The notes below the pieces were generated by a model. The model saw nothing but the letters and a program-made list of their open reading frames with translations, was not told the origin of the DNA and did no database searches. DNA of 64,000 nt from Anaerovorax odorimutans (lineage in GTDB: Bacteria; Bacillota; Clostridia; Peptostreptococcales; JAAYPU01), in NCBI GenBank assembly GCA_016841185.1, contig JAENZQ010000004.1, forward strand, positions 84,008 through 148,007, written 5' to 3'. Below are positions 24,258-34,800 of the stretch, one piece after another (position 1 is the first letter of the stretch; every line of letters begins with the position of its first letter). A program made the translations under genes and the position numbers.

Positions 24258-25238
24258 ATGAAGAAATTGATTTTTTTGGGACTTTTGCTTTGTTTTGCGG
24301 TTATAGGCTTGCCTTTCGCCATTATCAGTACCTTCGACGATAAATCAATGGTAGAAGAACCGAAGGAGCCTGACGAAAAAGTAAGAGTGTTTTTAAAAAA
24401 GGAAAACAAGACGGTGGAAATGGATCTGGAGGAATATATTAAAAGTGTTGTTGCCAGTGAAATGCCGGGAGAATTTGAAGAGGAGGCTTTAAAGGCACAG
24501 GCTGTTGCTGCAAGGACGTATGCAATGTCTCGTATGATGCTATACGGGAAAAACGGACATCCTGACCATCCTCAGGCGCCTCTTTGTGATGGTGTCCACT
24601 GTCAGGTATACATATCCTATGAAGCATTAAAGGATATTAAGTCTTCAGAGTGGATATTGAAATATTGGGGGAAAATAAGCCAAGCGGTAGAGAGTACAAG
24701 AGGACAGGTCATGACATATGATGGGAAATTAGTAGATCAGCCGCTTTTTCACTCTACCAGTGGAGGGAAAACAGAAAATTCAGAAGATGTTTTTACAACG
24801 GCAGTACCTTATCTAAGAAGTGTAGAAAGCCCATTTGAACAAGAAGCACCTTATTTTAAAGATTCCGTCATGATGAGTTTAAATGAGTTCAAGTCACAGA
24901 TCACGTCAAAATATAAGAACTTTTCCATTGACTTAAGTAATGTTGAGGATTCGGTCAAGGTTCTTGATCACAGCAGCGGGGGGCGTGTAAGCAGGATACA
25001 GGTGGGCAACCTTATCTTGTCAGGAAGGGACGTAAGAGAAATGTTGGGCCTCAGGTCTGCAAACTTTACCATAGAATCCGATAATAATCAGATCGTTTTC
25101 AATACCATAGGATACGGACACGGCGTAGGAATGAGTCAATGGGGGGCAAATGGAATGGCGGGCAACGGAGCAGACTATGTGAAAATTCTTAAACATTTTT
25201 ATCAGGGTATAGAAATCAGAAAAATAAGTCAACTCTGA
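24258..25238 (+). CDS. spoIID: Stage II sporulation protein D (SpoIID/LytB domain)
   Basis: A 326-residue exported lytic transglycosylase active in engulfment. A membrane anchor (residues about 3-25) precedes the SpoIID/LytB domain: EEYIKSVVASEMPGEFEEEA carries the catalytic Glu, followed by LKAQAVAARTYAM, HSTSGGKTENSEDVF, and the C-terminal GYGHGVGMSQWGANGMA. Length fits Bacillus SpoIID (about 340). ATG 24258 has AAGGTGG about 7 nt upstream. Confidence 0.93.
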   Translation: MKKLIFLGLLLCFAVIGLPFAIISTFDDKSMVEEPKEPDEKVRVFLKKENKTVEMDLEEYIKSVVASEMPGEFEEEALKAQAVAARTYAMSRMMLYGKNGHPDHPQAPLCDGVHCQVYISYEALKDIKSSEWILKYWGKISQAVESTRGQVMTYDGKLVDQPLFHSTSGGKTENSEDVFTTAVPYLRSVESPFEQEAPYFKDSVMMSLNEFKSQITSKYKNFSIDLSNVEDSVKVLDHSSGGRVSRIQVGNLILSGRDVREMLGLRSANFTIESDNNQIVFNTIGYGHGVGMSQWGANGMAGNGADYVKILKHFYQGIEIRKISQL

Positions 25239-25284
25239 CGAAAAAAGTTGAGAGATGAAAAGATGAAAGATGGAAGTTAATGAT

Positions 25285-25313
25285 AAAAGAGGTGCGGTGT
25301 CCGCACCTCTTTT
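25285..25313. terminator. Bidirectional terminator after spoIID
   Basis: AAAAGAGGTGCGG pairs with CCGCACCTCTTTT (25285-25297, 25301-25313; 3-nt loop), a strong 13-bp stem with A/T-rich flanks on both sides. It serves converging spoIID and the symporter operon. Confidence 0.85.
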
Positions 25314-25321
25314 GCTTGTCT

Positions 25322-25468
25322 TTATTGACTTTGGTCATGGAGTTTTTTAATTTTTACTTTTACGGCTTTATAATACCAACCTACAAGAAACAGGGGTCCT
25401 ATAATGCATATCGCACCTGCAACATTACACCAGAAATCCCAGTTCCAAGTTAACATGCTATCTAACAT
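25322..25468 (-). CDS. 48-residue membrane protein paired with the symporter
   Basis: A short gene beginning at ATG 25468, whose A is the last base of the symporter TAA stop (TAATG overlap), so it must be translated by coupling. The product begins MLDSMLTWNWDFWCNVAGA, has one membrane span (about 16-33, VAGAICIIGPLFLVGWYY) and a basic tail (KAVKVKIKKLHDQSQ). Small subunits of this sort accompany some SSS-family transporters; a stabilising or regulatory role is inferred. Confidence 0.75.
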   Translation of the reverse strand: MLDSMLTWNWDFWCNVAGAICIIGPLFLVGWYYKAVKVKIKKLHDQSQ

Positions 25469-26973
25469 TAAATATTACCCCCTTCACTCATGGTTTCTTT
25501 TCCAAGAGCATTAGCAATCAAGTAAATCACTATAACAACGGGCACGATGATCAGAATTCCTTGTTCCTGCCATAGTTCAACTCCGCCAATTTTAACCACA
25601 TAAACTTCCCAGTCATCCGACCATACGCCGAAGAAGTTGGTCCAGATATACCAGACAAATGAGAATACAAGACCGAAGGTGGTTGCCAGTGTACCGGCAA
25701 TCTTTTTCGGTGCTTTCTTGGAGAATGCACCGAAGTATACCGGAACCAGTGATACCCCAACGATAATGGTAGCCTGGAATACCCAGATTTCCATGATCCT
25801 GTCAAACATAAAGGTTAAAGCTAATGAAATAACAGCACTGGCGAGCAACCCGTATTTCGTAACCTTTTCAACTTTTTTAGTGTCTGCTTCCGGATTGATA
25901 ACTCTTTTGTAAAGGTCATGACCAACAACCCCGCCGGCAACCAGGAAGTAGGAATCGGCTGTTGACATTGCACATGCAAGGACACCGGCAATAAATAAAC
26001 CGAGGATTCCAGGCGGCAGGTATTGACCGACAATTGCAAGCAGTGCCTGATTGGCTTCAACTTCCGGAATCATGCCGATACCGATAGCAGCAGCACCGAG
26101 AATTCCAAGGAAGGTAACGACCCAGTCAAAGGCCAGCCACATGGGAACACCGACTGAGAAAGCTTTTTTGATTTCTTGCGGACCGGCTGAAGCAAAGACT
26201 CGCTGGAAGAAAGCCGGCTCTGCAAGTACGGCCAGAGCGGTAATGGAATAAGAAACAAGTGTTGCAGGAGACAGATAACCGGCACCGACGCTGAAGAAGT
26301 ACCATGGATCTTCACCGCACCATTCGGTCAGGCCTGCATAAACCTGCTCATATCCGCCAAACGAGCTCCATCCGACGATCATAGCGATACCCAAAGTGAT
26401 CATCATGAGGACAAATTGGATAAAGTCAGTCATGGTAACAGCCCAAAGACCACCGGTATAAGTATAGATGACAACGATAATAGCACCTAAAATCGTTCCC
26501 AGCCAGATAGGAATAGGGAGGACCAGTGACAGAAGCATCCCGATTCCCATCATTTCCATTGTATTGGTAGAGTACACGAGTGCTGCAATGGAAGATGCGA
26601 TTCCTGCAGTTTTACCATATTTCTCATAACAAATATCTTGCATTGTGGTTCCGGTAGGGAACTTTTGTTTAAATACAGGGGCAAGAAATGCCATTAAAAT
26701 ATACATGGCAGTATAAGGCAGTGAATAAGCGAAAAATGCTGAAATACCTTCATAAAAACCAACTTCTGAGGTTCCGAATAAGGTATCCAGTCCATAGAAG
26801 GTAGATACTAATGTACCGACCAGCAATGGGGCAGTCAGATCTCTTCCTGCCATAAAATAATCGTCAAAACCTTGAGATTTTTTTGAAAAATAGAATCCCA
26901 GCCAAAGCATAAAACCAATATAAGCTACAATAATAATCCAGTCAAGGGAATGTAGTTGTACTACAACATCCAT
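25468..26973 (-). CDS. Sodium:solute symporter (SSS family)
   Basis: A 501-residue secondary transporter with about 13 membrane helices, using a Na+ gradient to import a small solute. Family marks include an early GRDLTAPLLVGTLVSTFYG, YTYTGGLWAVTMTDFIQFVL, and ACAMSTADSYFLVAGGVVGHD, which is the SSS signature region. Substrate cannot be fixed. GGAGG lies upstream of ATG 26973. It is preceded by a consensus sigma-54 promoter and followed by a tiny partner gene; the adjacent NtrC-type regulator and hybrid kinase are the probable controllers. Confidence 0.9.
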   Translation of the reverse strand: MDVVVQLHSLDWIIIVAYIGFMLWLGFYFSKKSQGFDDYFMAGRDLTAPLLVGTLVSTFYGLDTLFGTSEVGFYEGISAFFAYSLPYTAMYILMAFLAPVFKQKFPTGTTMQDICYEKYGKTAGIASSIAALVYSTNTMEMMGIGMLLSLVLPIPIWLGTILGAIIVVIYTYTGGLWAVTMTDFIQFVLMMITLGIAMIVGWSSFGGYEQVYAGLTEWCGEDPWYFFSVGAGYLSPATLVSYSITALAVLAEPAFFQRVFASAGPQEIKKAFSVGVPMWLAFDWVVTFLGILGAAAIGIGMIPEVEANQALLAIVGQYLPPGILGLFIAGVLACAMSTADSYFLVAGGVVGHDLYKRVINPEADTKKVEKVTKYGLLASAVISLALTFMFDRIMEIWVFQATIIVGVSLVPVYFGAFSKKAPKKIAGTLATTFGLVFSFVWYIWTNFFGVWSDDWEVYVVKIGGVELWQEQGILIIVPVVIVIYLIANALGKETMSEGGNI

Positions 26974-27108
26974 AGATTTTTTCCTCCTTTATTAATTATT
27001 TTCAATAAGGATAGAACAAGATTCACCTCCTCAAATGATACTTGCTCAAAGCAGTTAATGCTTGAGAGCGCAAATGGATAGTTTTTTATCCGATACTATT
27101 ATAGTAAT

Positions 27109-27124
27109 AGCAAAAAATATACCA
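27109..27124 (-). promoter_or_regulatory. Sigma-54 (-24/-12) promoter of the symporter operon
   Basis: Read leftward the sequence is TGGTATATTTTTTGCT, an exact match to the TGGYRYRN4TTGCW consensus with the required spacing of GG and GC. It lies about 135 nt upstream of the symporter ATG and within 160 nt of a gene for an NtrC-type activator with an intact GAFTGA loop. Confidence 0.8.
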
Positions 27125-27184
27125 ATTAGTTATTAAATCATCAATATGAAAATTCGTTAGAATGTAATAGGTAGGGGAGTCAAG

Positions 27185-27215
27185 CCATTTTCAATTTTCA
27201 AAAAATTTAAAATGG
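27185..27215. promoter_or_regulatory. Inverted repeat upstream of the sigma-54 promoter
   Basis: CCATTTT (27185-27191) and AAAATGG (27209-27215) form an inverted repeat about 60-90 nt upstream of the -24 element, where enhancer sites for NtrC-type activators usually lie. It could also be a weak hairpin after the regulator gene. Confidence 0.4.
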
Positions 27216-27265
27216 ACCACTGTAAAAAATACAGCAGCCCATGAAGTTAATTGTAATTTTTACAG

Positions 27266-28597
27266 TTATATATGATATTTGCTTAACTTATTATAGAGCG
27301 TTTTTTCACTTATTCCCAATTTTTCAGCGGTTTTTTTCTTGTTACCCTTTAGTTTTCGGAGAGCAGATTTAATATAGGCTTTTTCCAATTCATCCAAAGG
27401 TACGATCTCATCGGATTCAAAGAAATTCATAAAAGTGTTCCGTGATTCGGTATCGTAGATATAACGAGGCAAATCACAAGGCTGTATTGTGTCGTTTACT
27501 GTCAGAGATGCTGTGGTTTCTATGACATTTTTAAGCTCCCTTACGTTTCCGCTCCATTCATATTTTTCAAGGATGGCAAGTGCCTCTTTTGAAATTTTTT
27601 CTGCAGTGACCATAAATTTTTTGCGATATTGTTTTAAAAAGTGATGAATAAGAGGTTCTATATCACTTTTACGCTCTCTCAAAGGTGGAATTTTCAGGGT
27701 AACAGTATTAATTCTGTAAAATAAGTCCTGTCTGAAATTTCCTTTTTCCACTTCATCGTTCAAATTCTTATTGGAGGCGCATATTAAACGAAAATCGGTT
27801 TCTATTGTATTTTTTCCTCCGACTCTTTCGTACTTTTTATATTCAAGAACGCGTAATAATTTAGTTTGAAGATTGGGGCTGAGATCCCCGATTTCATCTA
27901 AAAAGAGAGTACCTTTATTGGACAGTTCAATTTTTCCCTGTCGTGTATCTACAGCACCGGTAAAAGCACCTCTTTCATGCCCGAATAATTCGCTTTCAGC
28001 TAAATCTCCCGGGATTGCTGCACAATTAACTTTAATCATATTGTTATATTTTCTGAGACTGTTGTAATGGATAAAATCAGCCAGTATTTCCTTTCCTGTT
28101 CCATTTTCACCCAGAATCAGGATAGGGAGATCGCTGTTACAAACTTTAAGTGCTTTATCGATACAGTTTGTTATTTCCGGGCTTTTGCATATGAAACTCA
28201 ATCTTTTATCATATAATTCCTGTGAAGCTTTGTCGTTTTCATCCGAAAAAACATGGGCCAGAACGGTGTTAATCTCATTCAAAGAAAATGGTTTTGCAAT
28301 GAAATCAATGACGCCGTTTTCAAGGAAATAGTGTATTTTTTCCAAATCGGCATAAGCTGTCATAATGACTACTTTCAGATCCGGATCAATCCGCTTCATA
28401 AGTTGAAGTGCTTCAAGGCCGTTCATTTTAGGCATTTCAATGTCCATAATGATTAAATCCGGAGCCTGGGTTTTGATTTGAGAAAGGGCAGTTGAAGCGT
28501 CGCTGAATTCAAAAACAGTGTATCCTGAATTATCAAGTATCTTATGAATAAGTTTTAGGGTTGGTATTGAATCGTCAATTACGAATATTTTTTTCAT
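27266..28597 (-). CDS. NtrC-family response regulator (REC-AAA+-Fis)
   Basis: A 443-residue sigma-54 activator. Receiver domain 1-120 with Asp52; AAA+ domain about 140-375 with Walker A GENGTGKE, the sigma-54-contacting loop GAFTGA, and LFLDEIGDLS as Walker B; C-terminal Fis-type helix-turn-helix (LKGNKKKTAEKLGISEKTLY). The ribosome site GAGGTGA overlaps the stop of the kinase gene, so both are one operon. The consensus -24/-12 promoter just beyond its 3' end makes the downstream symporter the obvious target. Confidence 0.93.
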   Translation of the reverse strand: MKKIFVIDDSIPTLKLIHKILDNSGYTVFEFSDASTALSQIKTQAPDLIIMDIEMPKMNGLEALQLMKRIDPDLKVVIMTAYADLEKIHYFLENGVIDFIAKPFSLNEINTVLAHVFSDENDKASQELYDKRLSFICKSPEITNCIDKALKVCNSDLPILILGENGTGKEILADFIHYNSLRKYNNMIKVNCAAIPGDLAESELFGHERGAFTGAVDTRQGKIELSNKGTLFLDEIGDLSPNLQTKLLRVLEYKKYERVGGKNTIETDFRLICASNKNLNDEVEKGNFRQDLFYRINTVTLKIPPLRERKSDIEPLIHHFLKQYRKKFMVTAEKISKEALAILEKYEWSGNVRELKNVIETTASLTVNDTIQPCDLPRYIYDTESRNTFMNFFESDEIVPLDELEKAYIKSALRKLKGNKKKTAEKLGISEKTLYNKLSKYHI

Positions 28598-28605
28598 TTT
28601 TCACC

Positions 28606-31596
28606 TCAAAGTGTATCGCTTTCATAGGTTTTATCAATATAATCGGCGACCTCATTCAATTTTTCTTCTATCAAATTGATTTTTTTAAGGATCGTATCTT
28701 TAGGCAGATGTTCTATCTGACTTTCAAGTTTGATGATATCTTCGAGGCCATATTGAATATAGAGACTGGCCGCAGTTCCTTTTAATCCGTGCAAAATCTT
28801 CCTGCATTCAATTATATCATTATTTTTGGCAGAACATTTTGCTTTTTCAATAAAATCCATATATGTACCGGTAAAAGATGTCAATAAATCACCGATGAAA
28901 GCTTCTTCTCCGCTGACTAAATCGCAGAGTTTTTGATGGTTGACGTATCGAATATCTTTTTTTGTTGTAAACTTTTCACCGGCAAGATATTTTAAAAGCT
29001 TATTATATAACATATCCAAGCTGATAGGTTTACAGACATAATCATCCATCCCGGCTACAAAACATTTCTGTATTTCGCTTTCAAGGACATATGCCGTAAC
29101 TGCAATAATAGGAACATTTCTTTTCTGAGAGATGCATTTTTCTTTTATTTTTGAAGCTGCTTCGAGACCATCCATTACCGGCATTTCTATGTCCATAATA
29201 ACAAGGTCTACAGGATTGTTTTCAAATAAATATAAAGCTTTTTCTCCATTATCGGCTGTTAGGATATTAATATGCAGCTTTTTTAGAAGTTCTACAATTA
29301 TTTTTCTGTTGATATAGCCATCTTCAGCGACTAAAACTGTTCTTCCTGATAAAGTAATAAATTTTTGCTCTTTAGTTCCGGTTTTTTCATTTCCCTGCAA
29401 AAGATTTAAAGTATCATGAATGACGGATTTGAATTCAGACGGAAGAACAGGCTTTATGACCTGAGTGAAAATATTGAGTTCCTTTAACAGAATAGAGTCT
29501 CCAATCATGTCTGCCGGAGAAACCAGAAGAATAACAGGTACAGGTTCTTTCCGTATGCCTGAAATCTTTTTTGACAATTCTAATCCGTCCATATTTTCCA
29601 GATATAAATCCATGATAATTATGTCAAAATCAGCTGATGAAGTTAAAGCCTTCATAGCATTCTCGGGGGAAGATAGGACAACATAATTGATTGAGATATC
29701 CTGGCAGATTTTTTCCAGGGTTTTCCTTATTTTTTCATTCTTTTCAACGATTAGAATTGTTTTATCTTTTAAATCTTGGGAATGATCGATTATTTCTTTT
29801 GTATTTGAAGCTTTGAACGGGATATTAAAAGTGAAAGCACTTCCAACTCCGACTTTGCTTTGGACTTTTATCTCGCCGCCCATAGCTTTGATCAATTGAT
29901 TGCTGATGGCCAGGCCTAAACCGGTACCGCCGTATCTTCTGGTAATAGAGCTGTCGGCCTGAGTAAATTCTTCAAACATTTTATCCACTTTATCAGAAGG
30001 GATTCCTATACCTGTGTCCGATATGCAGAATACAATGTTATTTTCCGAAGCGCCTTTCTGAGTAACTGAAATGCTTATTTCGCCTTTTTCGGTAAACTTA
30101 ATGGCGTTGTTCAGCAAATTCAGCAATATCTGATTAAGCCGCATAGAATCACCAACTACATATGTTGGAATATTTCGGTCGATATCAAGAATGATTTCGA
30201 TGTTTTTTTGAAGAGCCCGCGTGGAAGTAAGTCGGGTCAATTTTTCTACAGTATCTATAAGATTAAATTCAATATTTTCAAGCTGCAATTTTCCAGCTTC
30301 AATTTTTGAATAATCCAAGATGTCATTAATAATATTCAATAGAATATTGCTGGAATATCGGATCATTTCCAGATAAGTACGTTGTTGATGAGAAATATCG
30401 GTCATATAAGTCAAATCTGTCATGCCCATGATGCCGTTTAAAGGTGTCCTGACTTCGTGACTCATGTTGGCTAAAAAACGGCTTTTGATTTCATTGGCTT
30501 CTTCTGCTTCTTCCTTTGCTTTTTTAAGTGCTTCATGAGCAGCTTTAAGCTCTTCTGTTCTTCCGTATATGGTTGCCAGCATTTTGTTGATGGAAGTTGC
30601 CAAGATCCCGATTTCATCTGATCCTCCAAGGGCAACACTTCTCTGAAGATTACCGTCAAGAGCAATTGTGGAAACTTCATTGGTCAGGTTTGTAAGTCGT
30701 GAGATAATGTATTTATTAAATATGTATGACCCTAAGATGGCAATAATGATTCCAGCGCCTGCAAGGTAAAGCAGTATGAACATAATGGTTTCTTTTCCCT
30801 GAAGATAAATCTGCTTTGGCGAAGATACTTTAAATACAAGAGCAGGCTCTCCGTAGATATCATTATAAATGCCGTAAGTCTCTATGATATTGTTATCCGA
30901 ACTATGCCCGGTAAAAATATTTTGCCTGTTTTCAATAGAATCAGCAATAAGCCGTTTGGTATAAGGATTTAGTGAGGCTTTATCTATAGGCTCCAATGGA
31001 TAGACAAGTGAATTATTTATTTCATTGATAATCGATTGATTTAAATATCGTCCGATAATTAATGTTCCTTTGGAACCTTTCCAATCGCTTTTCTGAATTG
31101 GAAGCGCACATATTAACAATTTCTTTTCATCTATGGTGATTATTCCGGTCATTCCGTTGGTTAAACGTTCTTTCCTAAAGGCATCCTGAGCAAAAATTTT
31201 TGTTAATTCCTTAGGTACGCCAATGTATTCATTTTTCATAATATCGTAGCCTTCTCCATAATAAAGGCTTCCTTCGATATCATAGAAAAGCATAAAATTT
31301 ATTTTTAATGTAGTAAAGGATTTCTCAAAGATATTATTTTCTATATATTCAGGATATTCGCCGGACATATAGGCATACGTATCATCCCAGACAGACCATT
31401 CTGCAGTTAAAGTTCTCAAAGATGCAAGGTGGTGGTTGATCTCCGAAAAAGCTCTTTTTACGTTTTGTTGATTTAATTCTTCATCCATGGAGATATATTC
31501 TCCCATGATAATGGTATATAGAATAGCATAAAGAAGCAAAGTGATCAGTGTTACAGTTGCAATAATGGTAAGGGTAGTCTTATGTCGCAGTGTCAT
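28606..31596 (-). CDS. CHASE4 hybrid sensor histidine kinase with two REC and HPt domains
   Basis: A 996-residue membrane kinase. Transmembrane helix (about 8-28), an extracellular CHASE4 domain (about 40-270, with EWSVWDDTYAYMSG), second helix (about 275-297), HAMP, HisKA with phospho-His in FLANMSHEVRTPLNGIMG, HATPase (NLLNNAIKFTEKG, DTGIGIP, GTGLGLAIS), a first REC (FDIIIMDLY), a second REC (DLVIMDIEMPVMDG) and a C-terminal HPt (LHGLKGTAAS). The layout predicts a His-Asp-His-Asp phosphorelay ending on the co-transcribed NtrC-type regulator. The ligand is unknown but may be the solute carried by the symporter. Confidence 0.92.
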   Translation of the reverse strand: MTLRHKTTLTIIATVTLITLLLYAILYTIIMGEYISMDEELNQQNVKRAFSEINHHLASLRTLTAEWSVWDDTYAYMSGEYPEYIENNIFEKSFTTLKINFMLFYDIEGSLYYGEGYDIMKNEYIGVPKELTKIFAQDAFRKERLTNGMTGIITIDEKKLLICALPIQKSDWKGSKGTLIIGRYLNQSIINEINNSLVYPLEPIDKASLNPYTKRLIADSIENRQNIFTGHSSDNNIIETYGIYNDIYGEPALVFKVSSPKQIYLQGKETIMFILLYLAGAGIIIAILGSYIFNKYIISRLTNLTNEVSTIALDGNLQRSVALGGSDEIGILATSINKMLATIYGRTEELKAAHEALKKAKEEAEEANEIKSRFLANMSHEVRTPLNGIMGMTDLTYMTDISHQQRTYLEMIRYSSNILLNIINDILDYSKIEAGKLQLENIEFNLIDTVEKLTRLTSTRALQKNIEIILDIDRNIPTYVVGDSMRLNQILLNLLNNAIKFTEKGEISISVTQKGASENNIVFCISDTGIGIPSDKVDKMFEEFTQADSSITRRYGGTGLGLAISNQLIKAMGGEIKVQSKVGVGSAFTFNIPFKASNTKEIIDHSQDLKDKTILIVEKNEKIRKTLEKICQDISINYVVLSSPENAMKALTSSADFDIIIMDLYLENMDGLELSKKISGIRKEPVPVILLVSPADMIGDSILLKELNIFTQVIKPVLPSEFKSVIHDTLNLLQGNEKTGTKEQKFITLSGRTVLVAEDGYINRKIIVELLKKLHINILTADNGEKALYLFENNPVDLVIMDIEMPVMDGLEAASKIKEKCISQKRNVPIIAVTAYVLESEIQKCFVAGMDDYVCKPISLDMLYNKLLKYLAGEKFTTKKDIRYVNHQKLCDLVSGEEAFIGDLLTSFTGTYMDFIEKAKCSAKNNDIIECRKILHGLKGTAASLYIQYGLEDIIKLESQIEHLPKDTILKKINLIEEKLNEVADYIDKTYESDTL

Positions 31597-31619
31597 AAGC
31601 TTCAGCTCCGTCCGATTTA

Positions 31620-31874
31620 TATATTGACAATATTATATATCAGATTAAAGTGGCGGGCAAATGTGATATAATTTAGTTAGAGGTTAGAGGGATAGAAGGT
31701 TAGGGTTAGAAGATTAAGAAAGATAAAAGATTACAGATAAGAGTTATGGTAGGTTTTGTTCCAAAACCTTGATTTATATTAAAATGAACGATGAAAAGAT
31801 GAAAGTAAAAGTGGTTTACACTCTCACTATTCCGAAGGGAATTGATTAAACTTACACTTTAATGGGGTGTCGAT
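31620..31874. repeat. Low-complexity purine-rich spacer before addB
   Basis: Between diverging genes. It contains TTAGAGGTTAGAGGGATAG and AAGATAAAAGATTACAGATA type near-repeats (31675-31760), part of the same family as at 347-410. No gene seen; addB transcription presumably starts here. Confidence 0.45.
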
Positions 31875-34800
31875 ATGGCTGTAAATTTTCTAACAGGAAG
31901 AGCGGATAAGGATTTAAATGAGTACATGTATGAAAAGATTTCTGAAAGAATGAAGCATGCACCGGATAGTCATATTATTATACTTGTTCCAGAACAGTTC
32001 ACCCTTCAGGCGGAGCGTATTGCCTTTGAAAAACTAAAAGTTCCCGGATTAATCGGCGTAGAGATTTTAAGTTTTTCAAGACTTGGCCACAAGGTGCTGG
32101 GGGAAACCGGCGGCGGGATCAGGACTCATATAAATGAGCAAGGTAAACATATGGTGCTCTATAAAATTATTTCAGAATTACATGAGGCTCTCGAAATATT
32201 TGGAAATGTAGCAGGTAAGCACGGTTTTATAAGTTTGGCAAACAGCTTGATAACGGAATTGAAGCAATTTAATATATCTGTCGATGACTTGAAAAATATA
32301 GCAGATGGCCTTGAAGACGATCATCTGATTCTTAAAAAGAAACTTAAAGATATCTATTTAATATATGAAAAATTCAGTATGTATCTGGAAAATCAGTTTG
32401 TTGATTCGGAAGACTTTATCAATTTGTTGATTGGTCAGATTCGGAATGTATCTTTTCTGAAAAATGCATCCATATGGGTAGATGGTTTTGATTTTTTTAA
32501 TCCTCAAACTTTCTTGCTTATCGAGCAGCTTATGCTCTGCTCGGGGGAGATTAATTTTAATTTTACTATCGACTCGGAATACTTGTGTCGTGATTTTGAT
32601 CTTTTCGATGTTTCCCGCTACACAATGAAGAAATGTAGGAATATTGCAGAAAAGAACAATATTTCTTACAAAATTATAAAAACTCCGGACAAGTATATAA
32701 AAGAAAAAGTACCTGAGATCAAATATCTTGAAAAAGAGTTATTCGCCCATCCACCATATCCTTATAAAGCAGATGTGGCACATATCGATATTGTTTCTTG
32801 CAGCGGTTATTCGGCAGAATTGGAAAGTGTTGCATCTCAGATTATTGAACTGGTAAGAAATAAAGGCTACCGCTTCCGGGAAATTGCAGTGATCTGTAAT
32901 GATATGGACTCTTATGGTTTGTTGATTTCAAAGGTTTTTGAGGAATATAAAATACCAGTTTTTATGGATATTAAAAGAAGTATCATGCATAATCCTTTTG
33001 TGGAATATCTGCTTGCATTGATGGATATTGTTGCCGGCGGGTACAAATACGAAGATATTTTCAGATTTCTGAAAACACAATTGGCCGAATTGGATCCGGA
33101 TGATTGCGAAGCCCTTGAAAACTACGCTTTGAGATATGCTATCAAAGGCAGTCAATGGAAAAAAGATTTTGTTTTCGGACTGGATGAATTGGGACAGGAA
33201 TACCTTGACGGTTTAAATGAACATCGGAAAGCCTTGTTATCCTTCTTTACTGCGTTTGAAAAGGCTATGAAAGAAGAGAAAAGCGTTAAGGGTAAGACAG
33301 AGGCATTATATGAGTTTATTCGAAGCAGGGCAGATTTGAATAACAGGATTGAAGAATTAATATCAGATTTAAGAAAAAACAATGAACTGACTTTTGTCAG
33401 GGAAATGACTCAGATATGGAACGTCATTATAAATGTTCTGGATCAGATGGTAGAATTGGTGGGAGATCTTGAGATTAAGTTATCCGAATATGTAAATATT
33501 ATGAGAGCGGGGATGGAATCTGTTGAAATCGGGATCATCCCTACAACGGTAGACCAGGTTTTGGTAGGTACTTTGCAGAGATCCAGAATAGGTACTGTCA
33601 AGGCATTGTTTATGATTGGTGTTAACGATGGAATTATTCCCAGTGATGAGAAAAATAGTGAACTTTTTGTTTTTGAGGAAAAAGAAGTTTTGAAAGAAAA
33701 AAATATCGAGTTAAGTAAAAGCGAGGATATAAGAATCAGGGAAGAGAGGCTTGCAATCTATAAAACAATGTGTTGTCCGGAGGCATACTTATGGGTAAGT
33801 TATGTGACTGCTGATTCAGAAGGAAAGGAGATGCGGCCATCTCTACTCATTAACCGCCTGAAGAAATTGTTTGGGAATATTGCCGTTCAAAAAGATTTTT
33901 TGGAGAATAACCACCATTCGAAGTTGATATCTACTCCGGATAGTACGAAGAAATATCTCATTGAGCAGAGCCGAAATATCATGGAAGGCGATGAAATGCC
34001 GGAAATCTGGAAAAGTGTTTTCAATTGGTATTTAAAAAAAGATGAACATGCTTCTTTTATGAATCTGCTTTTTTCCGGTTTGTTCTATGAGAATAAGGTG
34101 AATAAAATGGATAATTCAAATATTAAAGCGTTGTATGATATGCCTCCGGTACTTAGCCCTACCCGTTTAGAATGTTTTTCCAGATGTCCGTTTGAGCACT
34201 TTCTCCGTTACGGGATCAAAGCGGATGAAAGAAAGGTTAGGGAAGTGGCATTTGTTGAAATGGGTGAGATATACCACCAATCACTTATGAGGTTTACAAA
34301 AGAGATTGCCAACAGAGGATTAAGCTGGCAGAACATTGACGATACCCAATGTGTGAAGATAATGGAATATGTAATGGATGTGATTGCAGAGGAATATGGA
34401 GAAGGTATTTTAAAACGTAACGGAAGATATGCCTACAGGTTTTCAAGGATAAAGCGGGCAGCCCAAAAAACAGCTTTGATTTTGACAGAGCAAGTAAAAA
34501 AGGGAAACTTCAATGAATTTTATTATGAAGTGAGTTTCGGAAGAAAAGGAAAATTTCCGCCTATCCAGGTAGTTTTGCCGGAGGGAGAAACTGTTTATAT
34601 CGAGGGGAGAATTGATAGGGTTGATGTATTGAGAAGAGAAGAAGATGTATTGATAAAAGTCATTGACTATAAATCGGGAGGCAAAAAAATAAATCTTTCT
34701 GAGGTGGTAAACGGTCTGCAGTTACAGTTGATGGTGTATTTGCACGCTGCACTTAAAGGGTTTGAGGGAAAAAATGAAGCATTAAAAGCCAAACCGGCAG

